From JBAPRR01 sp049281195 (GTDB lineage: Bacteria; Actinomycetota; Acidimicrobiia; Acidimicrobiales; CAVXTF01), in assembly GCA_049281195.1 (NCBI GenBank), contig JBAPRR010000037.1, positions 1 to 8,448 on the forward strand: 8,448 nt of DNA, in the 5' to 3' direction. Shown here in pieces: positions 1 through 6,394 of the stretch. The notes beneath the pieces are model-generated. The model was not told the DNA's origin, ran no database searches, and saw only the letters and a program-made list of their open reading frames with translations. Within the stretch, counting starts at the first letter, position 1, and every line of letters starts with the position of its first letter. Position numbers and translations under genes: made by a program.

Positions 1-2060
1 CTCCGATATCACTGGAGCTGCTCGCCGACATCGATGAGAACACCGTCGACTTCACGCCGAATTACGACGGATCCACGGAAGAGCCCGTCGTTCTTCCCTC
101 GCGTTTTCCGAACCTTCTCGTAAACGGGTCTCAGGGGATCGCTGTAGGGATGGCGACCAATATCCCTCCCCACAACCTGGGTGAGATCTCAGATGCGGTC
201 ACCTACATGCTCGAGCATCCTGAGGCGACCTCGGACGAGCTGATGCAGTTCGTGAAAGGTCCCGACTTCCCGACCGGTGCGCAGATTCTCGGCCGCCAGG
301 GCATCCTCGACGCGTATCGAACCGGAAGGGGATCGATCAAGCTCCGGGCTCTCGCAGAGATCGACGAGTCCCACGGTGCCACCCGCATCATCGTCACGGA
401 CCTTCCGTTCCAGACTTCGGTGGAAGCGATCGAGCAGAAGATCCATGACCTGGTGAACTCACGCGTGATCGAAGGGATCTCGAGCGCCGACAACGCTTCG
501 GCGGGCGGCGAGACCAGGCTCGTAATCACGTTGAAGCGCGATGCCAACGCGAACGTGATCCTGAACAACCTGTTTAAGCACACCCCGATGCAGGTCAATT
601 TCTCGGTTAACACGGTCGCCCTGGTCGACGGTGTGCCTCGGGTTCTCAACCTGTCGCAACTGGTGCACCACTACATCCAGCACCAGATCGAGGTGGTGAC
701 AAGGCGTTCGGAATTTCGGCTGAACAAAGCCAGGAACCGTGCGCACATCGTCGAAGGACTGCTGCGGGCGATCGACATGCTCGACGCCGTCATCCAGACG
801 ATCCGAGGCTCGGACGACACCCCCTCCGCCAGGGCCGCCTTGATGGCGGAACCCTTCAGCTTTTCAGAGGTGCAGGCAACCCACATCCTCGACATGACCC
901 TGGCCAAGTTGACCCGCCTGGGGCGAACGAATCTCGAGGAGGAGTACGCGGCGTTGATGGAGGTCATCGCCGGGCTGGAGGCGATCCTCGGGGACCCGGC
1001 GAAGTTGCGTGCGGTCATCGCAGAAGAGCTCGGAAAGATCCGCGAGAAGTACGCGGAGCCCCGCCGAACAGTCGTGACCAACGACCCGGGCGAGCTCGGA
1101 TTGGAAGACCTCATCGAGGACGAAGAGATCGTCGTGACGATGACGCGCGCCGGTTACATAAAAGCGGTTTCTTCCGACGCGTTCAGAACTCAGGGTCGCG
1201 GCGGCAGGGGAGTTCAGGGAGCACGCCTCAAAGAAGAAGACCTGGTGAGCATCGCGGTCCACACGACAGCACTGGCGCATCTTCTGCTGTTCTCCAACAA
1301 GGGCCGTGTGTTCCGCCTGCGGGCCCACGAGGTCCCGATGAAAGAGAGGACCGCCCGAGGTACTGCAGTGGTGAACCTTCTGCCTCTTGGTCTCGATGAG
1401 ACCATCCAGGCGCTCGTGGCCACGAGGGACTTCGACTCTGGTGGCTACCTGTTGTTCGGGACCAAGCTCGGTCAGGTTAAGAAGACGGCGCTCTCTGAGT
1501 ACGACAAGTCCAGACGAGAGGGATTCATCGCCATAGCGCTGCGCGACAACGACGAGTTGGTCCGTGCGGTCTTCACCTCCGGCGATGACGACATGCTGAT
1601 GGTCACCAAGAACGGCAGCGGCATCCGCTTCTCAGAAGAAGAGGTCCGTCCGATGGGGCGTGACGCTGCCGGAGTGCGTGGCATGAGGCTCCGGGCGGGC
1701 GACGAGGTCGTGTCGTGCGACGTGGCGTCCGGGGACACCGATGTCATCATCGTCACCGACGCCGGCTACGGGAAGCGGACCAAGGCCGAGCACTTTCACA
1801 ATCAAGGCCGTGGCGGCCAGGGTGTGCGTGCCATCAAGCTCACCGCGGTGCGGGGAAGGGTCGTAGCAGCCTTCATGGCCAGTCTCGACGACGAGATGAT
1901 CCTGGTCTCTTCGGGCGGTGTCGTGATCCGTACGCAGGTTCGCGAGATCGCTGCGCAGGGGAGAGACGCCACCGGAGTCAGGCTCATGAATCTCGACGAT
2001 GGTCAGAGTGTGGCGGCCGCGACGCTGGTCTCTGCCGAATCGGAGCCCGAGGAATCCTGA
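1..2060 (+). CDS. gyrA: DNA gyrase subunit A, 5'-truncated by the window edge
   Basis: Cytoplasmic type II topoisomerase subunit that cuts and rejoins DNA and, with GyrB, introduces negative supercoils. The frame is open from position 3 and gives 685 residues before the TGA at 2058-2060. About 130 N-terminal residues lie outside the window, including the region of the catalytic tyrosine and the quinolone-resistance region, so neither can be judged. Numbered from position 3, the tower/core segment begins at once (ADIDENTVDF, then NLLVNGSQGIAVGMATNIPP around residues 35-54). The coiled-coil segment follows (KARNRAHIVEGLL, about residue 240), then a C-terminal pinwheel of six repeated blades (about 375-680). 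A GyrA-box-like motif QGRGGRG is at residues 397-403 (1191-1211), and a second copy, QGRGGQG, in blade five at 601-607 (1803-1823). The box and full set of blades favour GyrA over ParC. The C-terminus is short and acidic. Confidence 0.97.
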   Translation, partial: PISLELLADIDENTVDFTPNYDGSTEEPVVLPSRFPNLLVNGSQGIAVGMATNIPPHNLGEISDAVTYMLEHPEATSDELMQFVKGPDFPTGAQILGRQGILDAYRTGRGSIKLRALAEIDESHGATRIIVTDLPFQTSVEAIEQKIHDLVNSRVIEGISSADNASAGGETRLVITLKRDANANVILNNLFKHTPMQVNFSVNTVALVDGVPRVLNLSQLVHHYIQHQIEVVTRRSEFRLNKARNRAHIVEGLLRAIDMLDAVIQTIRGSDDTPSARAALMAEPFSFSEVQATHILDMTLAKLTRLGRTNLEEEYAALMEVIAGLEAILGDPAKLRAVIAEELGKIREKYAEPRRTVVTNDPGELGLEDLIEDEEIVVTMTRAGYIKAVSSDAFRTQGRGGRGVQGARLKEEDLVSIAVHTTALAHLLLFSNKGRVFRLRAHEVPMKERTARGTAVVNLLPLGLDETIQALVATRDFDSGGYLLFGTKLGQVKKTALSEYDKSRREGFIAIALRDNDELVRAVFTSGDDDMLMVTKNGSGIRFSEEEVRPMGRDAAGVRGMRLRAGDEVVSCDVASGDTDVIIVTDAGYGKRTKAEHFHNQGRGGQGVRAIKLTAVRGRVVAAFMASLDDEMILVSSGGVVIRTQVREIAAQGRDATGVRLMNLDDGQSVAAATLVSAESEPEES

Positions 2061-2193
2061 GGCCTTTGTCGTTGTAATCGGTGGCCGCATGGCGCGTTTT
2101 CCTGGGCGTTTTCCACTTATGGGGATTTCCCGTGGACAAGGGTGCCTTTGTCGTGTTGTGGTTGGAGTGGCAACGGCAGATCGGAGTTGAGCC
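2061..2193. other. gyrA-deoxyribosyltransferase intergenic region with short direct repeats
   Basis: This 133-base gap holds two copies of GCCTTTGTCGT (2062-2072 and 2144-2154), each followed by a TTGT-containing stretch, and two copies of GCGTTTTCC separated by TGG (2094-2102 and 2106-2114). I see no tRNA, no convincing rho-independent terminator after gyrA and no clear -35/-10 pair. The repeats are directly visible; any regulatory meaning is unproven. Confidence 0.4.
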
Positions 2194-2760
2194 ATGACTT
2201 CTGGGACGGCGCCGACCAACGGGTATCGAAGCAGGGTCTATCTGGCAGGACCCGAGGTCTTTCTCCCGAACGCTCTCGAGCTCGGGGATAAGAAAAAAAG
2301 GATCTGTTCGGAGTACGGCTTCGATGGTGTGTTCCCGCTCGACCAAACGCTTTCTCAACAAGGCTTGTCCAAGACCGAGGCGGCATTCGCGATTGCAGAC
2401 ATCTGTGTGGATCTGATGGACGGTTGCGATCTCGGAATCGCGAACATGACGCCCTTTCGAAGCGTGAGCATGGATGTCGGCACCGCCATCGAGCTCGGTT
2501 ACATGGCGGCGGCCGGCACCCTTGTATTCGGCTACACGAATGTGGACGACCATTACATGGTGCGCGTGGCGGCTTCGGGAAGCGACGACGGGTACGAGGT
2601 CGAGGACTTCGATCTTTGCGACAACCTGATGTGCGAAGGCGTGATCCGGCGCTCCGGGGGAGAGGTCGTCAGGCATGCTGCCAAGCCTTCGGATCTGTTC
2701 ACCGATATGACGGGCTTCGAAGCCTGCGTCAGGAAGGCCGCCGAGCTATTGGCCGGCTGA
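2194..2760 (+). CDS. Nucleoside 2-deoxyribosyltransferase family protein
   Basis: A 188-residue cytoplasmic protein of the family that moves deoxyribose (or ribose) between purine and pyrimidine bases, or hydrolyses the N-glycosidic bond, in nucleotide salvage. Visible family marks are the N-terminal strand VYLAGPEVF (residues 15-23), a D79-L-G-I-A-N segment followed by TPFR (86-89), and the motif MDVGTAIELGY (93-103). In that last motif Glu100 matches the family's catalytic glutamate and Asp94 a substrate-binding aspartate. The C-terminal stretch VEDFDLCDNLM (136-146) is typical of the bacterial subgroup. Length is close to the usual range. The ATG at 2194 has GGAG at 2183-2186, seven bases upstream, which supports this start. 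It lies 133 bases after gyrA on the same strand, so co-transcription is possible but not shown. Exact substrate and transferase versus hydrolase activity cannot be read from the sequence. Confidence 0.88.
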   Translation: MTSGTAPTNGYRSRVYLAGPEVFLPNALELGDKKKRICSEYGFDGVFPLDQTLSQQGLSKTEAAFAIADICVDLMDGCDLGIANMTPFRSVSMDVGTAIELGYMAAAGTLVFGYTNVDDHYMVRVAASGSDDGYEVEDFDLCDNLMCEGVIRRSGGEVVRHAAKPSDLFTDMTGFEACVRKAAELLAG

Positions 2761-2799
2761 TTCCCCGTTCTTGGGCCCGGGTCGTTACCGTTCAGACGC

Positions 2800-3486
2800 C
2801 TATGAACCGTCGGTCGTGTTGAAGTTCAACCCACCATGAGTCAAGGCACCGGTGGTAATGACCTTGCCGGTTCCCTCGTTGTAGTTGTGAACCTTCGGGC
2901 TGAGCGACCCGAGTGCGTCGCCATTCTCGTTCGCCTGTGAGAAGCGCATCAGCCCGAAGTCTGGGATGGCGGATTGGTCTTTGCCGTACCCGATATCGCC
3001 GAACTGGGAGTCGGTGCATGTGCTCGGGCTGTCCGACCCCGTGTAGGCATCTTGGTTGATCGTTGGATCCAGGAGGGATATGTCCGTTCCATCGGTGCCG
3101 CAGGTGACGGTCATCGTGACGAGGTTGCCGGGCCCGATGCTCATCTGGGGTTCGGCGATGTTTCCGTCAACCTCGAGCTCTGCGTAGTAACTGGGAACCA
3201 AGGTCTTCGAGCAGTAGAAGACGATCATTGAACCGTTGTCGCCGGAGTTCGGCGCATCGTACGTCTGAATTCCGGCAGAGATAATCGATCGTTTAACCGT
3301 GCACTTGAACGATGGAACCTTCAAGGTCACGTCGAACGATGTTCCCGCGGCTTTGACCGAGTATCCGGCAAACGCGGATGTAGTGGTGGACATCGCCGCT
3401 ACCGGTGAGGTCGAGAGACCGACGGCGAGCAATGCCGCAACGAAAGGAAGGATAGCCACACTGGCAACTCGCTTAACAACGAACAT
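2800..3486 (-). CDS. Secreted protein with peptidase G1 (eqolisin)-like pattern, probably not catalytic
   Basis: A 228-residue predicted exported protein on the minus strand, converging on the deoxyribosyltransferase gene with a 39-base gap. The N-terminus is a signal peptide: Lys5/Arg6, a hydrophobic core at about residues 7-25, and a likely cleavage near VAA (29-31). The ATG (complement of 3484-3486) has GGGGGA six bases upstream. The mature part suggests a beta jelly-roll of the glutamic peptidase (G1/A4) type. FAGYSV (38-43) followed by VTLKVPSF (53-60) resembles the GY...tVP start of that family, SIGPGNLVTMTVTC (116-129) resembles its sxxGDxvtatvt strand, and IPDFGLMRF (174-182) resembles its dFGtvtF strand. 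The expected catalytic Gln and the Glu of the EWIVE segment are not evident (QFGDIG at 161-166 occupies the latter place). Four cysteines (62, 92, 129, 157) could form two disulfides. The family link is from memory of the consensus and is tentative; secretion is firmer. Confidence 0.8.
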   Translation of the reverse strand: MFVVKRVASVAILPFVAALLAVGLSTSPVAAMSTTTSAFAGYSVKAAGTSFDVTLKVPSFKCTVKRSIISAGIQTYDAPNSGDNGSMIVFYCSKTLVPSYYAELEVDGNIAEPQMSIGPGNLVTMTVTCGTDGTDISLLDPTINQDAYTGSDSPSTCTDSQFGDIGYGKDQSAIPDFGLMRFSQANENGDALGSLSPKVHNYNEGTGKVITTGALTHGGLNFNTTDGS

Positions 3487-3527
3487 GGATTCCCCCGGAT
3501 CTACGGCTCAGAATTCGCCGCCCGTAC

Positions 3528-3549
3528 AGGACCGCGATCATGTGGTCCT
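3528..3549. repeat. Inverted repeat, 6-base arms, in the divergent intergenic region
   Basis: AGGACC (3528-3533) and GGTCCT (3544-3549) are perfect reverse complements separated by ten bases. The repeat lies in the 217-base gap between the divergent secreted-protein genes, overlapping the expected transcription start of the minus-strand gene. It could be an operator or a 5' leader hairpin; the arms are short enough that chance is possible. Confidence 0.35.
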
Positions 3550-3552
3550 TCG

Positions 3553-3582
3553 AGTTAACAACCATTGCTCATCCGATGTAAA
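3553..3582 (-). promoter_or_regulatory. Possible promoter for the minus-strand secreted protein gene
   Basis: Read on the minus strand, TTTACA (complement of 3577-3582) resembles a -35 box. It is followed after 18 bases by TTAACT (complement of 3553-3558), a weak -10 with three of six consensus bases. The predicted start of transcription would fall at about 3546, inside the inverted repeat 3528-3549, and about 60 bases upstream of the start codon. Weak sequence match only. Confidence 0.25.
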
Positions 3583-3654
3583 GCGCAGCTCAGCACGAGT
3601 CGTCCTGCTGCACAGCTCTGACCCGGGTCCATTGACCCAAGAGTTGACGCCTGT

Positions 3655-3679
3655 GAGACTCGTTTCGGCGGAGAGTCTC
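3655..3679. repeat. Inverted repeat, 7-base arms, in the leader of the small secreted protein gene
   Basis: GAGACTC (3655-3661) pairs perfectly with GAGTCTC (3673-3679) across an 11-base loop. It ends 16 bases before the GAGGA of the ribosome-binding site used by the ATG at 3704. No T-run follows, so it does not look like a terminator. A TTGACG at 3644-3649 just upstream could be a -35 element, but no good -10 is visible. Confidence 0.35.
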
Positions 3680-3703
3680 CAAGTCCACAAGAACCGAGGA
3701 ATC

Positions 3704-3766
3704 ATGACCAGATTCGGCCGGCGGTTCATGGTTTCAGCGGCCCTCTTCGGCTGCTCCCCGGCCTGA
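3704..3766 (+). other. Signal-peptide fragment ending in an in-frame TGA
   Basis: An ATG at 3704, preceded by GAGGA (3696-3700), opens a 20-codon frame with arginines at 3, 6 and 7, then the hydrophobic stretch FMVSAALFGC, ending at TGA 3764-3766. The next codon, in the same frame, is the ATG at 3767 that begins the downstream reading frame. Read across the TGA, the peptide looks like one normal signal peptide: basic n-region, hydrophobic core, and ASA (codons 27-29) as an AxA cleavage site before TTTQ. This suggests the 5' end of the 3767-4129 gene separated from it by one stop codon. LFGC also resembles a lipobox, though Phe at -2 is unusual and the core before it is short. Confidence 0.55.
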
Positions 3767-4129
3767 ATGATGACAGGACCTGCGTCGGCGACAACCACTC
3801 AGTCACGAATTGTCCCGGTTGTCGCGCGGACTTCCCCGCCCAACGTGAACCTTGAGGATAGTGGCGCCACGGTGACGTTCAGTCGGTCGTCACTGACCGT
3901 TAGGGACACAAAGAACGGCGACTGCACGCCGCGTCACGGTGAATGGACCATGACGAACACCACCTCGACGACACAAGTGGTTGAGCTCAAAATAGGGCCG
4001 CCGCTTCGGTTGAAGCCTCCCGACGGAGTCGCTTTTTGTGGATTCGGCGGCCCAGGAACGTATGTCATGAAGTTCACTTTGAAGGCCGACCCGCACGCCA
4101 AGCTGAAGGTCACCAAGATCATTCCGTAG
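3767..4129 (+). CDS. Small secreted beta-rich protein of unknown function, signal peptide separated by a stop codon
   Basis: I do not recognise the family. The frame encodes 120 residues from ATG-ATG at 3767 to the TAG at 4127-4129. After MMTGPASA the chain is rich in Thr, Val and Ser and alternates hydrophobic and polar residues (ATVTFSRSSLTV, TTQVVELKIG, TYVMKFTLKA, KLKVTKII). That suggests an Ig-like or other beta-sandwich fold; two cysteines (GDC and FCGFG) could pair in an oxidising compartment. No Shine-Dalgarno sequence precedes 3767, whereas a good one precedes the in-frame ATG at 3704. The natural gene is therefore probably 3704-4129 (141 residues if the TGA is counted as an amino acid). 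Possible readings are a recent nonsense mutation (TGG or CGA to TGA), a sequence error, read-through, or restart at 3767 giving a protein that is not exported. The next gene starts 79 bases downstream. Confidence 0.6.
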   Translation: MMTGPASATTTQSRIVPVVARTSPPNVNLEDSGATVTFSRSSLTVRDTKNGDCTPRHGEWTMTNTTSTTQVVELKIGPPLRLKPPDGVAFCGFGGPGTYVMKFTLKADPHAKLKVTKIIP

Positions 4130-4145
4130 GGTGTCAGTTATCAGT

Positions 4146-4177
4146 TTGCGTTATTGACGCAATACCTCAACGTTGAG
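4146..4177. promoter_or_regulatory. Paired palindromes upstream of the beta-propeller gene (possible operator)
   Basis: Two dyads lie only three bases apart. TTGCGT (4146-4151) and ACGCAA (4157-4162) are perfect reverse complements around a 5-base loop, and CTCAACGTTGAG (4166-4177) is a perfect 12-base palindrome. They begin 16 bases after the stop of the small secreted protein gene and end 31 bases before the ATG at 4209. A TTGACG (4154-4159) inside the first dyad could serve as a -35 element. No T-run follows either dyad, so a binding site is more likely than a terminator. Confidence 0.4.
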
Positions 4178-4208
4178 AACGTGGTGTTCCGACCGAGGAG
4201 GAGGATTG

Positions 4209-5177
4209 ATGCGGCTTCAAGTGTGTGCCGTCATCATCATTGTCGGCGGCCTGATGGCGTCTCACCGCCAAAGTGGCGACTCCACCGTGTGGGCAGCCGT
4301 TAACCAAAGCGGACAGGGCCGGCTCGAACCGGTCTCGGGCGCGGGCTCCACCCTTGGGGTGGAGACGGGCGATCTCCTGAATTCTTTCGCCACAAGTAGC
4401 GGTGGCCCGCTTGGCCTCGCCACCGCAAGTGATGGCGAAGGCGATTCGCAGGCCTTCATCGTGTCACCGTCAACTCGGGAGGTGGTATCGCTGGGTGGAG
4501 AATTCGTGAACCTCGAAGGTTCAGCGGTGTTGCCGAATGACGAATGGGGCTACCTCGCAGATCAAGGCCTATATGCCGTTCCGGCGTTGGATGCGGTGAA
4601 TCTCTCAACTGATCAAGTCACTCAGATCACGTCGCTCCCTGGGAGTTCTCCGGCGATGTCTGCGGTCGCGGCCTGTAATGACAAAAAGGTCGTGGCCACA
4701 GATGACGGAGACAATCTGCTCGACATCTTTTCCGGTGTCGAGGCGAGTCCAACTGATCCGACGGAGAGAGCCGTCGCCGTCGACCCGGACCCCGTGGCGG
4801 TCGCGTGCTCCCGAGGCTTCGCCTACGTGGTCAGCGAAGCAAGCGGGGCGCTGACGGTGATCGATCTGGCTACGGCTTCAGTAACAGCCACGATCGCAGT
4901 TGGCACGGAGCCAGACGCCGTCGCCGTGGCATTTAGGAAGATCTACGTGGCGAACAGCGGCTCGAACAACATCTCGATCATTGCGGTAGGTGCTACGAAG
5001 GTGAAGGCGACCGTAGACGTGGGCTCGAGCCCCGATGGGATTGCCGTCTCCGGAGATGTCTACGTCTCCAACTACGGCTCGAACAATGTGACGGTGTTGA
5101 CGCCCGGTGGTTCGCCCGTCGAAACGATCGGTGGCGTACCGGCACCCGAGGCAGTCGCTGTCGTAAAATCCAGCTGA
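4209..5177 (+). CDS. Secreted YVTN-type beta-propeller protein
   Basis: A 322-residue predicted exported protein. The ATG at 4209 is chosen because GAGGAGGAGGA lies at 4195-4205; an upstream in-frame TTG at 4173 has no such site and would put a Cys/Arg/Gly-rich segment before the signal peptide. The N-terminus has Arg2, then a hydrophobic segment VCAVIIIVGGLM (residues 5-16), with VWA (27-29) a possible cleavage site. About 290 residues remain, enough for seven blades of about 40. The C-terminal blades are clear YVTN-family repeats: about 192-231, 234-272 (IYVANSGSNNISII) and 275-310 (VYVSNYGSNNVTVL), with strand pairs like VDVGSSPDGIAV between them. The N-terminal blades are more diverged. 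Such propellers bind proteins, sugars or cell-wall material at the cell surface. No catalytic residues, cell-wall anchor or lipobox are seen, so function is open. It lies 47 bases ahead of the aminotransferase gene. Confidence 0.82.
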   Translation: MRLQVCAVIIIVGGLMASHRQSGDSTVWAAVNQSGQGRLEPVSGAGSTLGVETGDLLNSFATSSGGPLGLATASDGEGDSQAFIVSPSTREVVSLGGEFVNLEGSAVLPNDEWGYLADQGLYAVPALDAVNLSTDQVTQITSLPGSSPAMSAVAACNDKKVVATDDGDNLLDIFSGVEASPTDPTERAVAVDPDPVAVACSRGFAYVVSEASGALTVIDLATASVTATIAVGTEPDAVAVAFRKIYVANSGSNNISIIAVGATKVKATVDVGSSPDGIAVSGDVYVSNYGSNNVTVLTPGGSPVETIGGVPAPEAVAVVKSS

Positions 5178-5224
5178 GTTTGCTGTTCAGTTCCACCGAG
5201 CCGAATCGGTGGTAAGAGACGTAC

Positions 5225-6394
5225 ATGACCGGTCGGATCCCGTACCTCAACGCCCGGCTCCAGGGCTACACGAGCACGATTTTCTCAGAGATGTCTGCCC
5301 TCGCGGTGGCCACTGGTTCGATCAACCTGGGACAGGGGTTTCCCGACGTCGACGGTCCCGACTCCATCAAGCAGGCCGCGATCCGGGCAATTGAGGCCGG
5401 CCACAACCAGTACCCGCCTCTGATCGGTATTCCTGAGCTTCGATCGGCGATCGCCTCGCATCAGAAGCGCTATAACGCTCTCGAATTCGATCCGGACACG
5501 GAGATCCTGGTAACCGCCGGTGCTACCGAAGCCATCGCGTCGTGTTTTTTGGCGCTGTGCGAAACCGGCGACGAAGTGGTCATGTTCGAGCCGTATTACG
5601 ACTCCTACGCGGCATGCACCGCGATGGCCGGAGCGCAGCACCGTGTCGTGCCACTCCGGGCGCCGGACTGGTCGTTCGATCCTGAAGCGTTGAACAACGC
5701 GATAACTGATCGGACGCGTCTCATTTTGTTGAACACGCCTCACAATCCGACCGGCAAGGTGTTCAGTAGCGCGGAGCTCGAGGTGATAGCGGACGTCTGC
5801 CGACGTCATGATCTCGTCGCTATTACAGACGAGGTGTACGAGCATCTGGTCTACGAGGAAGAGTTCCCGCACATTTCGCTCGCCACACTTCCCGGAATGG
5901 CAGAGAGGACGATCACCATCTCGTCAGCGGCCAAAACATTTTCCTTCACGGGATGGAAAGTGGGGTGGGCGTGCGGGCCTTCTGAGCTCATTGCCGCAAT
6001 TCGCTCCGCGAAGCAGTTCCTCACCTATGTCAACGCCGCTCCGTTTCAGTATGCGATCGCCGCGGGCTTGAACGAAAGTGACGTGTACCTTCTCGAGGCC
6101 GCGGAGATCCTGAAGCAGAAGCGTGACCTGCTTGCGGCCGGGCTTCAATCTGTGGGCTTTCGGGTTCTCCCATCGCACGGCACGTTCTTCATAACGACGG
6201 ATATCACGGCCGTGGCGGACGAGGACGGATACACGTTCTGTCTGGAACTCCCGCAACGGTGCGGCATCGTCGCCATTCCGAGCTCGGTCTTCTATGACGA
6301 TTGGGATTCCGGTCGGCACTTCGTACGATGGATGTTCTCCAAGCGCCACGAGGTACTCGCGGAGGCGGTCGAGCGCCTCGGCAGGTTGGGATGA
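5225..6394 (+). CDS. Class I/II PLP-dependent aminotransferase (DapC/kynurenine aminotransferase-like)
   Basis: A 389-residue cytoplasmic fold-type I aminotransferase of normal length. Key sites are INLGQGFPD (33-41), the Asn174 of TPHNPTG (171-177), Asp202 and Tyr205 of TDEVYEH for the PLP ring and hydroxyl, and the Schiff-base Lys237 in SSAAKTFSFTGWK. Arg368 in HFVRWMFSK should bind the substrate carboxylate. The overall pattern, including VTAGATEAI (96-104) and FEPYYDSY (121-128), closely matches from memory the mycobacterial protein annotated as N-succinyldiaminopimelate aminotransferase (lysine and peptidoglycan precursor synthesis). The same subfamily also contains methionine and kynurenine/glutamine transaminases, and sequence alone does not choose between them. 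No other lysine genes are nearby. The ATG at 5225 has only a weak purine-rich site (TAAGAGA); the start fits the expected N-terminus. It follows the propeller gene by 47 bases. Confidence 0.9.
   Translation: MTGRIPYLNARLQGYTSTIFSEMSALAVATGSINLGQGFPDVDGPDSIKQAAIRAIEAGHNQYPPLIGIPELRSAIASHQKRYNALEFDPDTEILVTAGATEAIASCFLALCETGDEVVMFEPYYDSYAACTAMAGAQHRVVPLRAPDWSFDPEALNNAITDRTRLILLNTPHNPTGKVFSSAELEVIADVCRRHDLVAITDEVYEHLVYEEEFPHISLATLPGMAERTITISSAAKTFSFTGWKVGWACGPSELIAAIRSAKQFLTYVNAAPFQYAIAAGLNESDVYLLEAAEILKQKRDLLAAGLQSVGFRVLPSHGTFFITTDITAVADEDGYTFCLELPQRCGIVAIPSSVFYDDWDSGRHFVRWMFSKRHEVLAEAVERLGRLG

Noticed and set aside
1984..2676. 230-codon open frame on the minus strand across the gyrA end and the deoxyribosyltransferase gene
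   Set aside because: It is antisense to two well-supported genes, has a low-complexity Arg/His/Pro-rich product with no motif, and is what GC-rich coding DNA commonly gives on the opposite strand.
2761..2799. Bidirectional terminator between the converging genes
   Set aside because: The 39-base gap has only the GGGCCC palindrome, with no usable stem-loop and no T-run on either strand.
3299..3766. 155-codon plus-strand frame running into the signal-peptide-like segment
   Set aside because: Its first half is antisense to the minus-strand secreted protein gene and has no motif. Only the last 20 codons, from the ATG at 3704 with a ribosome-binding site, look like real coding sequence.
3538..3798. 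86-codon minus-strand frame in the divergent intergenic region
   Set aside because: It overlaps the signal-peptide region of the plus-strand gene, has no family resemblance, and would cover the promoter region of the minus-strand gene.
4146..4162. Rho-independent terminator after the small secreted protein gene
   Set aside because: The stem is only six pairs, is not GC-rich enough, and is not followed by a T-run.
4173..4208. Upstream TTG start for the beta-propeller gene
   Set aside because: It lies within the 12-base palindrome, has no Shine-Dalgarno sequence, and adds residues that spoil the signal peptide. The ATG at 4209 follows a strong GAGGAGGAGGA.
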